DNA of 22,175 nucleotides from Haplosporangium gracile (Eukaryota; Mortierellomycota; Mortierellomycetes; Mortierellales; Mortierellaceae), in the NCBI GenBank assembly GCA_015499985.1, contig JAAAUF010000694.1, positions 1 through 22,175 of the forward strand. Direction: 5' to 3'. Every line of letters starts with the position of its first letter. Position 1 is the stretch's first letter. A program made the translations under genes and the position numbers. Of the stretch, positions 1 to 9,918 are shown in pieces. Under the pieces are notes generated by a model that searched no databases, was not told where the DNA came from, and was given only the letters and a program-made list of their open reading frames with translations.

Positions 1-149
1 CTAGAGTTAGTTCAGTATCCATCAGTCGATAACGACACCTCTTCTACTCTCATGTCACCTGCCATTGAGTCCACTCCTTGCTCACGCAGCGAGTCTTACG
101 AATCTTTTTTTTTTATTTCTTTCATGAGTCAGCGCGGCTGCGTTGGCGG

Positions 150-434
150 TTATCGACTATAGGTGCAATCAGATCTTGGTCCATGCCTTAAAGTATCTCG
201 AGTTCTTGACTTAGATCGTAAACGAGATCTGGATCAAGACCTACGCCTGGACTATACGCGAGTAGGAGATCGCGATCGAGATCTAGAATAGTCTCTTCTG
301 CTCCTACGTGAGTACATGTGAGAATGTCCTCTTGACGGACTGCGAGACTGACTTTTCGATTTTCTGGATTGTGATGAGCGCCTTGTGTTCTATTCTGAAC
401 CATGTCCCTGATCCCTTGGCCGCTCTCGCTCTCA
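150..434 (-). pseudogene. Decayed RS (Arg-Ser) domain of an SR-protein-like gene
   Basis: One minus-strand frame reads as an RS domain: fragments RRSSQSRKSKSQSRSPSR, RRSRRDYSRSRSRSPTR and SRSRLRSKSRTR follow each other in the same phase, ending at a TAA at 152-150. RS domains belong to SR splicing factors and related nuclear RNA-binding proteins, where they are phosphorylated by SR protein kinases. The frame contains in-frame stops at 434-432 (TGA), 392-390 (TAG), 254-252 (TAG) and 236-234 (TGA). The TGA at 236 lies where CGA (Arg) would restore an unbroken Arg-Ser run. No RRM is visible upstream as far as 1170. An AG at 391-390 could be a splice acceptor, so the first two stops could lie in an intron and the rest be a short C-terminal exon ending at 254. 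The favoured reading is a decayed fragment; a truncated but living terminal exon is the alternative. The overlapping frame with Asp-Leu repeats (open 703-188) is the usual shadow of RS coding. Confidence 0.5.
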
Positions 435-1164
435 TATGACCCGTTAAGGTAGGGGAATGAGTATTGAGTCGTGAGCAAAAGGAGGTTGGTACGGTGGCGA
501 TGGGGGAACAAGGTGCTATCGTTGGAAAACAGAGGGATGGAGGTAGAGGGAGGAGGGCTTGTTACAAGAGGAGGGAGGGGTTCTTGCAACGGGAGGGAGG
601 GGGAAGGAAGGAGGAAGAAGGAAGAAAGACGAAAGAAGAAGAAAAAGACAAAGATGAAGAGCACAAACGAGTTCATGGCGCGAATGGGACCAACTGCTTT
701 CACTGTGTATTAGAAAGGTAGTGGAGAAGGAAGAGAAAAGAGGCATGAAAAGCAAGCAACACAAAAGAAGAATGAAGTATGAAAAAACTCCCGAGAGAGA
801 GTTAGAAAGAGAGAGTACGAGACAGGGTAACTGTATGGGAGAAAGAGGAGTGAGTACAAGAAGAAAAGAAAAGGCGGCATAACAAACCTATCATTTGCCT
901 TCACTATTAGCGTAAAAAGTTGTTGTACCAGGATCTGCTTTGGCTCGTATCTTCGCAAAGGTTGAATCGATCCTAATCGCTCAACTCCCATTCTAACTGG
1001 CCAGCAGAGGAGAAAATGCTCCTTGGTGTTAGTTCAAAGTCTGCGATCTCATCATACGTAACTAATGAAACGTTACTATTTTCCTTTTTCATATTTCCGC
1101 TATGACTACAGCTACAGTACATGCAACAAGGGTTTGATATTCATTTGCGTAAGAAGAAGGCACT
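435..1164. other. Gene-free stretch, CT-rich on the minus strand
   Basis: From about 460 to 870 the plus strand is dominated by A and G (CT-rich on the minus strand), and the longer open frames here encode only low-complexity Phe/Leu/Ser or Lys/Glu/Arg sequence. From 880 to 1164 the composition is balanced, but no conserved protein segment is recognisable. It separates the RS remnant from the 3' end of the M28 protease. It may include the 3' UTR of the protease and an old promoter or intron of the RS gene. Confidence 0.5.
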
Positions 1165-1170
1165 CTTATT
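1165..1170 (-). terminator. Possible poly(A) signal of the M28 protease gene
   Basis: The minus strand reads AATAAG three bases after the TAG stop codon at 1176-1174. This is a one-base variant of AATAAA. It is very close to the stop, so a second downstream element may be the real one. Confidence 0.25.
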
Positions 1171-1173
1171 GGC

Positions 1174-4100
1174 CTAGAGCACCATGTCGACGCCGACACT
1201 GAAGAGGCCTTGTCGAGACTCACTCTTCATCCTGCTCCAAGAAGGTATATGCGCAGAGATCTCGTTGTAGGTCGATGCATAACCCTTGCGCGAGCTCCAT
1301 TCTTCATATCCACATATAACTCGAAAGGGTACACTGTATGGACTCTGACCGCCAGATCCTGCGTCTTGAATTCCTGAGCCCTCGGGTACATGGTCCCTCA
1401 CGCGCACACGCACAGTCCAGGGGCGGTTCCACTCCCGCAAATATAGATACAGAGTCTTTGGGCGATGGTTAACACCTAGCAGAGGAACATCCGTATGCTC
1501 CATCCAGATCTGCGTCTCATGCCCTAGGATCGTCTTGGGCAATCGGACTGAACAGAACCGCGACTCCAATGCCAAGACCTGAATGCTTCCTTCGCGCCAG
1601 CCATTAGCCCTCAGCGTCGGTTTGGAGATCCAATCCACTTGCAAAGGAGCCTCACGACCGTCGTCCTCAAAGATCTGTCGAGCCGGGATAAAAATACACT
1701 TTTCATCTAAATCTCCTTCGATAGGGATGGGAGTGCAAGTTGAGTCCGATGGTTCGCCATGAGTGCCGTGTTGAAGAGTGGGGACATCCTGGATAAGGCG
1801 TTGAAGGAATCCTGGACCAGCACTCGCTCGGAGCTCTACATAAGAGGTCTTTGCTGTTTGATTGTAGTATTGCGAGAAATGAAGGCTGGCGGGGTAGGTG
1901 TCGGTGAATGGATCTGTTTGCGAGAGAAACCAGGCAAGGGACACGAGGATTGCAAACTCAAAAAGCAGGGCTATCTTGAAGTTTCGTCCGCGAGAGATGA
2001 TTGGCAGCATAGGCAGCATGATGGGTATCGTCAGCAACCCATACAATATGTACACTAGAAACAAAACAAGCTCGCTATGGTTAGCATTTTTAGGCTCTCT
2101 AACAAAAAGGTGCGTAAATTTGGTGGCAATAATAAGATGGTAAACTTACTAATTCCGCCATCAAAACTGATCAAGCTCTGCGATGTCATATGCGCCACAA
2201 GCACAGTCAAGTCCGAGAGAATGACGCCTGGAACAAGCAGACTTGTTGCTAGAACAACAATCCAGCCGACTCCTGCTCCCTCTGTGCCGTCAGCCGAGAT
2301 CGAAAAGTTGAGAATGATTTGAATTAGCGCTGCTCCGGCAGAGCAGACCGACAGAACTGTTGTTCCGTAAAACGCCCCTGCTCCTGCCCATCCAGCAACT
2401 CCGGTACCGATAACGAGAAGAACTAACCACCACCACAGTCCAAGTGCGATGATCCACTGAGAGAATCCTCGTACAATGGGAAGCGGGCCAAACAACGACG
2501 ATTCCACGAGTGTAAATAATGACACCGCCAGAGTGTTCACAAAGGCAAGCAAGACGCCGAATCCTGCCAAGACAAGCCACTGTTGGGAGTGCCGGGCCAA
2601 TGGATTGATGCTCCACTGACACTTCGATGCGGCAATGACAGCCCCGAGATCCAGCACCACCACCAAGACAACAAGTGCAACTGTCCTGAGTACTGCAATG
2701 CGCTTAGGAACGTCGTAATACTTGCGTGCGATGGCGGCTCGTTGGTGGGCGTGGTTGAGGGGCAACCGCGGAGAGAAAGTTGTGTATCCGTCATCAGAGT
2801 CACCCATCAACGAGGACGTAGGTGAGTCGACTCCGCTGCGTCGAGGGGTTGCAATATTTCGTTCCGAAGATCGAGAAGGGATATGTTGACTCATCTGAGG
2901 CCTCCGAATCGTACTTCCAACAGTAATAGTGACAAGAGTGAGCATAGGAAGCCCCAGTCCAAGGAGCAGGAAGTTTACGAGGAGGGCAGTCCAGAGCTCT
3001 GTCAGGATCATGTACTGTCCGAGAATGTCGTAAAAAATGCCCTTTCCTGAAAACCAGTAGCGAGGCGAGAAGGGCCAGAGTCTCCTGTTGGCATCGGTCT
3101 CGGCAGAAAGTTCATCCAGGTAGGGGCTATTGCAGAGACCGATAATAGTTGCCTGGACGTTGGATCCCATGTGATGAAGGGACTGGATTGGTAAATAATC
3201 GGTAGTGGAATGGTACATGGACCGGCGCTGATAAAAAGCAATATCCAGTCCTGGTATGTCGTGTTGGGTATACATGGTATAGTCGGTGTCACTAATGGCC
3301 ATGAAGAAGCAGATATTGGTAAGTCCTCAAGTCGTACTATATGTCAGCCAGAAGCAGCAGAAACTAGCTCTTGGTGCATTTGCAAGACAATACAAAATCA
3401 AAATAACCCATTTGACTTTTACCTATCAATGAGTCCGAGTTGGAAGACGTCGTTAGAAAACACGGATGCGTGTGGGAATGGTGCGTAATCAGCATACTGG
3501 CGAACGATGTCCGAGTTGGATGCTCGAAACAGGAGTGAAGGTCCTCCTGAGCCTGCTCCCTCTAGTGTTTCGCAAATAGAAAAATGTAATAAAACGTTGG
3601 GGATGCTTTGTCACATATGTCAAATAGGCAAAAAGAAGACAAGTGGCAGTCAGGAAGGGCAGTTCTTACCCAAGTTGATAAAGGCCTTAACATATTTCCT
3701 CCATGGATGGCCTTGACCTGTTTCTGTTGTACTGTTGGGAGGTGCGCCCATGAAGACTGCGGCGCCAAGGGAGCCGTCTTCTTCGGCGTTGTTAAAGTTG
3801 AAGATGAGTGTGTGCTCCACAGGATAAAGTGCCGCATCAAAGCCAAGGCCACCGCCACGCCACCGCCATCATCTGTTGCACCATAGCTTGTTGACACCGA
3901 GTCTAGCATTGTATCATGAAAAGAAGAAAAGGAGCTTAGGAAAGAGAAGCCTGCAAGCAATTATCATTCTCACCTCCAACGACAAGCAACGCAGTCTACA
4001 CAGAGGATGATGGCATACCAAAGTGAGCAGACACCAAGAGTGCAGTCTGGCTTTCCTGGTCGACATCAATCTCAACACGCACGGGAACTTGTCCTTCCAT

Positions 4101-4896
4101 GGACCGTATAACACCCCCAATCCACATCACCATATTGTCGCTCTCCACCACTTCCATATTCTCTGGAAGCAGCACCTCGTTCTCATCAGCAGGCCCGACC
4201 AGCCCCTCTTCCTCTATGCGCCGTTGTTGCCGGGTCTTGTATCGCCTCACCCACGTCGAATTTTCTCCCGCCTTGTCGTCATATTGGACGTTCCGTCGCC
4301 CCAGCGCAATCGCTTCTTCCTGCAGCTCTCGGAACTGGTCGCGGAGGTATTTTTTGGTAATGTCGGTGTTGGCTCGAGAGTTAAAGGGGTGTGGGATGGT
4401 CGTGATGGCTTCAAGGTGTTTCAGCGCCGTGTGGGGATTGAAAGTATCTAAATGGAACATCAGGAATCGTGGGTTTGTTTACCACTCAGTTCGATTAACA
4501 ATCTCAGTTCTTGTCCTCACATGATGTTCTGGTTTTTTTTTCTCACACATCCATCACACGATCGTACTCCAGTCGTGATGCCTGTCAAGTCGTACCTGGC
4601 AGGGTGTCGCCAATGGCTAGGTCAGGCAGGGTGGTGGGAACAAAGTTGTCAGGCTGCCTAGCAAGGTATACGAGGGCCAGAACGAAGGCATAAAGGAGGA
4701 GGAGAACAGAGTACATGGACCAGCACTGACAGGGCGATACGACGTGGAGACGGTGGATTCTTTGGGCGACTTCGTCCTGGACCCGCCTGTCGTTCCTTCT
4801 GCGGCCGATGGACCCTAGCAAAGGGGTTGTTGGGTTATCGAGGCTAAGGGCGCGGCGACGGTTGGCCCGTGAGGTGACAGGTGGAGGCGAGTTCAT
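1174..4896 (-). CDS. PFF1: Vacuolar membrane M28 metallopeptidase (PFF1/ERMP1-like), frame broken in exon 3
   Basis: Six exons: 4896-4596, 4447-4019, 3902-3670, 3561-3423, 3291-2150, 2054-1174. Introns are 95-148 bp with GT donors and TAG acceptors; phases agree at every junction. The product would be about 1041 residues after allowing for one missing base. Layout: basic cytosolic N-terminus, membrane helix 1 (about 59-79), luminal M28 domain, eight further helices (about 470-492, 567-588, 606-629, 646-666, 673-697, 709-734, 749-768, 775-793), then a luminal C-terminal domain. This matches the fungal vacuolar family in topology. Di-zinc residues are visible: H242 in SAHFDS, D254 in GATDDG, E284/E285 in NNAEEDG, E322 in NLEGAG, H395 in MYHSTTD. 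A Ser/Arg-rich loop separates helices 2 and 3. The anomaly is exon 3: 233 bp where 234 are needed, with the frame changing near 3826. The family assignment is secure; whether this copy is functional is open. An in-frame ATG at 5019 could add 41 residues. Confidence 0.9.
3823..3831 (-). other. Apparent one-base deletion (frameshift) in exon 3 of the M28 protease
   Basis: Upstream the frame reads [19 protein letters not shown], a clear M28 motif. Downstream, the segment beginning [17 protein letters not shown], which carries the catalytic Glu, lies in another frame. The change occurs around the codons CAC TTT ATC. One extra T in the T-run would join both parts as HFYPVEHT without loss. The exon is 233 bp while its flanking splice phases require a multiple giving 234. 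A micro-intron would have to remove the conserved VAVALALM helix, so a base deletion or a sequencing error fits better. The position is accurate to about 10 bases. Confidence 0.75.
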
Positions 4897-5506
4897 CCCT
4901 GATATCAGTTGAAAGGAAGGAAGAAAGTATAGGGTATGCTCGATGTGAATGCGGGAGAAACAACGAGAGAAGAGAGAGAAATAGAGAAATAGGTAGCCGT
5001 GAGAATGGATAGGATGCAACGGTCAATTGCTTCTTTCTTTTGTGTTGTCTTGGCTAGACTTGGCTGGACTTGTGTTGACTTGTCGAGTCTTTTTTCTTCT
5101 TGTTTAGTGAGTGGCCGCTGCTGCTGTTCGAGTGTTCATGACCAAGGGTGACAAGGGAAGAGGAGGAGGACGAAGGGTATGTGAAAAAAGGGGATAATGA
5201 GAAAGAAAGAAAAAAAAAAAGGGAAAAAGGAGAAAGGAGGAAGGAAAGAGAGCAGAAGTGTGTGTGAGGAAGGGCAAATAATAAGAGTGGAGCACCAAAC
5301 GGCTCAATTTCTTCCATCTCCTCTTACTCTCTCTTTGGGCGCACTTCCCGCATATTTTTTTCGCTTGCTCATTTTTTTGCACGCCATCAGCAAGCGTTCC
5401 TATGTCCTTTTCTTGAGAAAGGACAGGAGTGGATCGCCCTGAGAGCAAATGAAAAGCATACATAAGCAAAATCAAGAAAGAAGACAACAGCAGATCAGAC
5501 AGTGAC

Positions 5507-5522
5507 AAAAAAAAAAAAAAAA
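5507..5522. repeat. Poly(A) tract, A16
   Basis: Sixteen consecutive A on the plus strand (T on the strand of the flanking genes). It lies 26 bases before a longer A-tract. Confidence 0.95.
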
Positions 5523-5548
5523 GAGAAAAGAAAGTAAAAAAAAAGAAC

Positions 5549-5570
5549 AAAAAAAAAAAAAAAAAAAAAA
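5549..5570. repeat. Poly(A) tract, A22
   Basis: Twenty-two consecutive A on the plus strand, the longest homopolymer in the window. On the minus strand it is a T22 run about 650 bp upstream of the M28 protease start, the kind of poly(dA:dT) element that excludes nucleosomes. Confidence 0.95.
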
Positions 5571-6176
5571 GAGGGCCAAGCGTTGCTTATTATCATTGTT
5601 TTTCATTCATACAACTAAGTAAAGTAGTTTGCAAGCGCTATATATTTTTTTTTGTTTGTGTTTTTTACTTCTGTTGTTTACAAGTAGCAAAGGGGAAACG
5701 GACGACAAAAAGAATCAAAGAGAACGTAACAGATAAGCAAGAGAAAAGGACATTAGAGCAAAAAAAGTAAAAGGGAAAAGAGTAATGTAAGTACGACTGT
5801 GCAGGTGTGTAGGTGTGTAGGTGTGTAAGGTGTTTAAAAGCGAAAAAGAAAGGAAAAAATGGAAAGGGTGCTGCATGGCGGTAATAAAGAAACGTTTCTC
5901 ACGATTTCATGAACGCGCGATAAAGGGAGGGGAAATAACAATGAACACTGCGTAAAAGTAGAAGAAATAGAAAAGAAAAAAAAAAAAGGAGACTCGACAT
6001 TTGCCACGACCGATGAGGACGGTGACGAGAATGAGAAAGAAATAGAAAACGGAACCGTTGGCATTAGTCATTGAAACAGGGGGGAATGGGAGGATGAATA
6101 CGCGCTTTTTGTTGAAAAAAAATAATGGAATACGTCGCGTGTGTCAACTCCTGTTGTCCTCGCTCTCTTTTTCTTC
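5571..6176. other. Gene-free stretch between the two genes
   Basis: A- and G-rich on the plus strand. It holds a short three-copy octamer repeat at 5803-5826 and no conserved coding segment. It must include the end of the StuA-like transcript on its right side and distal upstream sequence of the M28 protease on its left. Confidence 0.5.
5803..5826. repeat. Three tandem copies of AGGTGTGT
   Basis: Three perfect 8-bp units on the plus strand (ACACACCT on the minus strand), followed by a partial unit. The unit resembles a binding-site array or simple-repeat slippage; it is not the TTAGGG telomere unit. Confidence 0.9.
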
Positions 6177-6182
6177 CTTATT
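6177..6182 (-). terminator. Possible poly(A) signal of the StuA-like gene
   Basis: The minus strand reads AATAAG about 28 bases after the TAA stop at 6213-6211, followed by an A/G-rich stretch. This is the same hexamer variant seen after the neighbouring protease gene and is a plausible positioning element for 3'-end formation. Confidence 0.35.
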
Positions 6183-6210
6183 CATCGACTATAACCTTCG
6201 ATAAAGCAAG

Positions 6211-9200
6211 TTACGACCAGTTGGCAGAATCATGGCCAAAGGCTGTTGACACACCCTCGACCTTAACCAGCTGTGGGTTGGACTCTCCTTCCGGCCCCGT
6301 TGGGGCGCGACCATAGCCAATCTGTTTTGTATCGTCAGGGCTCATCGAGTTCTGCATGCGACCAAAGGGCGACATGTTTCCCTGCTGTTGCGACATTGGT
6401 CCTCCCGCTGACGATCCGTCTTGAAACGACGACAGTCTGCTTCGGGATCGCTGTGGTGATGATGGGCTAGCCGCTCCGTAAGGAAGCTGTGTCTGAACAG
6501 CTCCAGGCATGAACCGAGGACGTCCAGGCTGTCCGCTGTCTCCCTCTCTCGATCCATTAAACGCCTTGGAGGTCTGCTGCTGTTGTGGCGTCAGTGCCAT
6601 GTTGTCGTAGTAGATGCCACCGTTGTTTTCACTCGTCATACTGTATCCGACCGACCCGACTCCCTGGTTGTCGTTCGAGGACATGGAATGATGGGATCCC
6701 GTCATGGTCTGACCGCCCGCGCGATCAAAGGTATCCTCGCGATTGTACCATTGTCCACCCGCACCATTGCTGGAAGGATCAGCAGTGTTGGAGAGGCCAC
6801 GGGAGACCTGGCGTGGCCGTTTACTGGGCGGGTTCAGTGGCTGGCCGATGGATCCATGTCCATGGCGAGGCATGCCCTGCACTCCTTGCAACTGAGAATC
6901 CGTGTGCTGAGACATGGGCGAGTGTGGCTCTGAAGGCGTCATCGATAGTGGCGGCGAAAAGTTACCCGAGTTCATTCCTGACGAAGGAATACCGAACTGG
7001 CCTACGTCAGTTTGGTACATGTCCGAAACTCCATGAGACTTTGGCGCTCCTTGGTAATAGTAACCATCCTGCACGTTTGCGCCGTATCCACGTTTCTGTC
7101 CTGACAAGAGACCGGACTGCAACCGCGTTTGTGATCCATCTACGTTAATAAAATATGAGGCCACAGTAAAAAAGAGAGATTAATGGGGAGATATAGCGAA
7201 TGAATTGGAAAGGAAAAAGTAAAAGATATATCCCTCCCCGACTTCTGAAGTAGTAAGACATGCTTACCATGGGTAGGGGTCAACAGAGGTGGGGAGGATT
7301 CGTTAGCAAAGGGACCCCCAAGCTGGAGTTGATGCTGACCTGGATGCAAGATGGGGTCCTGATACTTTTGCTGGACATGTGCACTGCCATAGTACTGATG
7401 TGGGCTCACTTGGTGGCCGTAATATGCCGCATGATGGTTTCCTGCCCGAAGGTCGTTGACAGACGCACCTGTGGAGGGAATGCCGATGAGTCCACCTGCA
7501 GCCATGGATGATTGTACTCGGTATTCGAATGGCGATACCAGGTTGGGGTCGTCATCTGATAATGGATTGATTCGACAAAGAGTTGATGGTTACTGACATG
7601 CTGTAGATACCAATCCACTTTTTTCTTTCTAGTATCTGCGATCGCTCCGCTTGTAATCTTACCTCCTGAAACAGAACCAGTGCTTCCATGAGGCGAACCA
7701 TGCACGCTGTTGACAGCATGACCTCTAAAAACAGAATGGTGCTGGTGCGAGTAGTAGTCTCCGTGAATTCCTTGATTAAAGTGGTGATTAGAGTGGCGTG
7801 CTTTTGGAGACTCGGGATCGTGGTATGAGCCGTGCTGTTGTTGCGACTGAGGGGTCCATCTCATGTCTGCTTTGGAGATTGAGGATAGGAAGGACGCTGT
7901 TAGTTACTGGTAAGAACACATTTGGGCTTATAAGATATCGCCCGATCGCTTTCGAGAGAAACGTCCGACTTGTTACCTGAGGAAACCGCTGCAGTGTGTG
8001 GGTGTTGGTATAAGAATGCAGCGGGATCATCCACAAGAAGAGGGTATAGGCCTTCCTCGATATTATGTGCCTTTGCGTGATGCATAGCTCTGTCCAGGGG
8101 AATCCTATAGCATTGTTTTCGATATGAGTGTCACTTTGTTAACATCAGTGGATCTTCAAAAGTCTCCAAAAAAAATGGTGTGCGGTTGGCAAAAACACGG
8201 TCCAACTTACCAGACACCCTTCAAGTGCATTGCTCCGACCTTGACGACCACACGTCCTTTTTCGTTCTTCAGAATACCGTCGCGCTTTCCGCGAGACATA
8301 CCGACGACATTAAGCAGCTTGGTGCCATTGACCATATGGTTGTCTAGGTATAAGAACAAACGAGTATTGTGATTCATGATCAGTTTTTCGCCTAAATGTT
8401 ACTGTAATTAATGTAAATAACAGATTGAAAAAAAAAAGACTGCAAAATAAGCAAGACATACCAGCACGGCGGGCAACACACACGCCTTTGACATCGACCT
8501 GATAGCAAAAGGTATGTTCGTCTTCCCAGATGGTGTTTGTAAGCCTGGTGCGGAGAGGAGGAAGATCGTGCTGAGGAATGGGAGCAGAAGGTGGTGGTGT
8601 GAGCGCAGCGAGATTGTCGTGAGAATGCCCATAAGCATGTCCTACAAGTCCACCTGTGTGAATTCGGTCATGATCGTAAGGGTCGTGTTGCTCTGGGTCT
8701 GGGTAATAGTGACCTGATGCATAGTTGGACGTTTGAAACGACTGCTGTTGCTGCTCATGAGATACAAGACTGTTTGTTGGAATTTGGCCGTGGTTGTAGG
8801 ACGAGTGAGTGTGGTGAACATGAATTTGCTGCTGTTGTTGTTGTTGCTGCTGCTGGTTGTGGTGCGAATGAGGGTTGTGATGAAGATCCTCGCGTGAAGT
8901 CGTGGTTGGACTTGTTCGGATCTGAAGTTCTCCTTGTTGCTGAAGCGCTCCAGTGGCGATAGAAGATGCCAAATGGTCGCCGCCTTGATGCGTTGGGGTA
9001 GGTAATCCAGAGGGGATCACGTTGTTGCTCAAGCCTACCTCGCCAGCTAGATGACCGTGTGAGAGGGCAGACGGACCTGACATGCCAGTCAAGGATGCTG
9101 ATGAAGGTTGATGTTGGTTTCCGCTTGTATTTCCGTTGTTGCCGTGGTTCGAAGGTGCGTGGAAGGCATGTTGGAAGCCAATCTGTCGTGAAGAGGCGTC

Positions 9201-9695
9201 GGATGAATGAATATTCTGGTCTCTGGACCATTCAAATCCCATAGGAATGGGACCGACGGTTTGGTGCGCCTGGGGGTTGTTTCCTGTCCATGATGCGCTG
9301 TCCATGATGGGCGTAGGCGTGCTGTTGAGATGGAAGGGTTGAGGGTTGGAGGGTTGAACAGGCCAGAGAATAGAGTTCACAGGTGCCTGGTCGGGAGTGG
9401 GAAGATGAGTCTGCTGGCGTGAAGGCTGTTGCAGCGATTCGTGTCCGGCTGTGGTGACAGAGGAGCTGACGTGAAGAGGAAGACTCGGGAGGGGTCCTTG
9501 AAGCGCAGTCAGCGGGGACTCTGAGATGGATAAAAGCTCGAGCGTGGGAGTCGAGGGATTGTTGGGGGAATCGATAGGATGGCTTTGGATCGATGGATGG
9601 GATAGCCGTTGAAGATGTTGTAGGTTCAAGTGCAGCGGTGCTCGTTGCGGTAGATCAGGCTCTTGGTTCTGGAGAGTGGACCTGCTATAGTCCAT
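6211..9695 (-). CDS. stuA: APSES-domain transcription factor, StuA-like
   Basis: Six exons: 9695-8462, 8343-8211, 8104-7977, 7866 (or 7869)-7663, 7555-7268, 7139-6211. Introns are 106-128 bp and all phases agree, giving 971 or 972 residues. The APSES DNA-binding domain spans about 384-490 and is split over exons 1-3. Its signatures include [59 protein letters not shown] and LKGVWIPLDRA. This domain is the KilA-N-related winged-helix-like fold of fungal StuA, Efg1, Phd1 and Sok2, nuclear regulators of development and morphogenesis. The rest is low-complexity Gln/His/Ser/Pro sequence: Q281-Q290 is a pure glutamine run, SKRPRQ (about 768-773) is a candidate nuclear localisation signal, and VKVE near the end (K955) fits a SUMO consensus. 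No ankyrin repeats follow, which separates it from Mbp1/Swi4-type APSES proteins. The start at 9695 is the first ATG in frame after an upstream TAA. The gene appears intact. Confidence 0.93.
8826..8855 (-). repeat. CAG/CAA run encoding ten glutamines
   Basis: Ten glutamine codons (mixed CAG and CAA) within exon 1 of the StuA-like gene, residues 281-290, flanked by His-rich sequence. The mixed codons suggest the tract is selected as protein or is an old expansion rather than a fresh pure-repeat slippage. Confidence 0.95.
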
Positions 9696-9918
9696 GAACG
9701 AGGAGTTGTAGGAGGCTTTTTGTTTGGGAGTGTGTATCGTACTGACTTGAGGTTACTAGCTGAGTCAACAGAATGGAACAGTATTCACAATAAGTGTTAA
9801 AAGTGTGTAAAGACAGAAAGAAAGAGAAAAACTGATGGAGGGGAGCTGTGGCGTGGTGGCGGAACGCAGCGAATAAGGGACGATGAGGCGACTCAGGTAC
9901 TATCAGTGTTGGTTTCAT
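9685..9918 (-). other. Possible overlapping upstream ORF of the StuA-like gene
   Basis: An ATG at 9918-9916 opens a 77-codon frame that runs through and past the StuA-like start codon (9695-9693) in a different phase, ending at 9685. If the mRNA leader extends beyond 9918 without an intron, ribosomes starting here would bypass the main start. Control by a small upstream ORF is described for Aspergillus stuA, but this ORF is long and its peptide has no recognisable feature. The transcript start is unknown, so this is only a candidate regulatory element. Confidence 0.3.

Larger units (their letters stand above)
4897..5570 (-). promoter_or_regulatory. CT-rich leader/promoter region of the M28 protease gene
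   Basis: On the minus strand this flank is strongly pyrimidine-rich, with long T and CT runs, as is common in fungal promoters and 5' UTRs. It includes two upstream ATGs: one at 5019, in frame with the chosen start at 4896, and one at 5026 in another frame that runs past the start to 4844. No TATA box can be singled out, and no conserved protein is encoded. The boundaries are approximate. Confidence 0.4.

Noticed and set aside
188..703. 171-codon minus-strand open frame with a Phe-rich start and Asp-Leu repeats
   Set aside because: The first half is translated CT-rich simple sequence and the second half is the shifted frame of the Arg-Ser repeats; no domain is present.
3790..3885. A micro-intron in exon 3 of the M28 protease that would restore the frame
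   Set aside because: It would need to be about 50 bp and would remove the conserved helix between the zinc Asp and the next strand; the other introns here are 95-148 bp.
3562..3960. 132-codon minus-strand frame continuing past the GATDDG motif
   Set aside because: Only the first part is real exon 3; after the frame break it reads shadow sequence and then intron, losing the NNAEEDG motif that lies in another frame.
5800..5830. Telomere-like repeat
   Set aside because: The unit AGGTGTGT has only three copies, is internal, and does not match the TTAGGG unit common in filamentous fungi.
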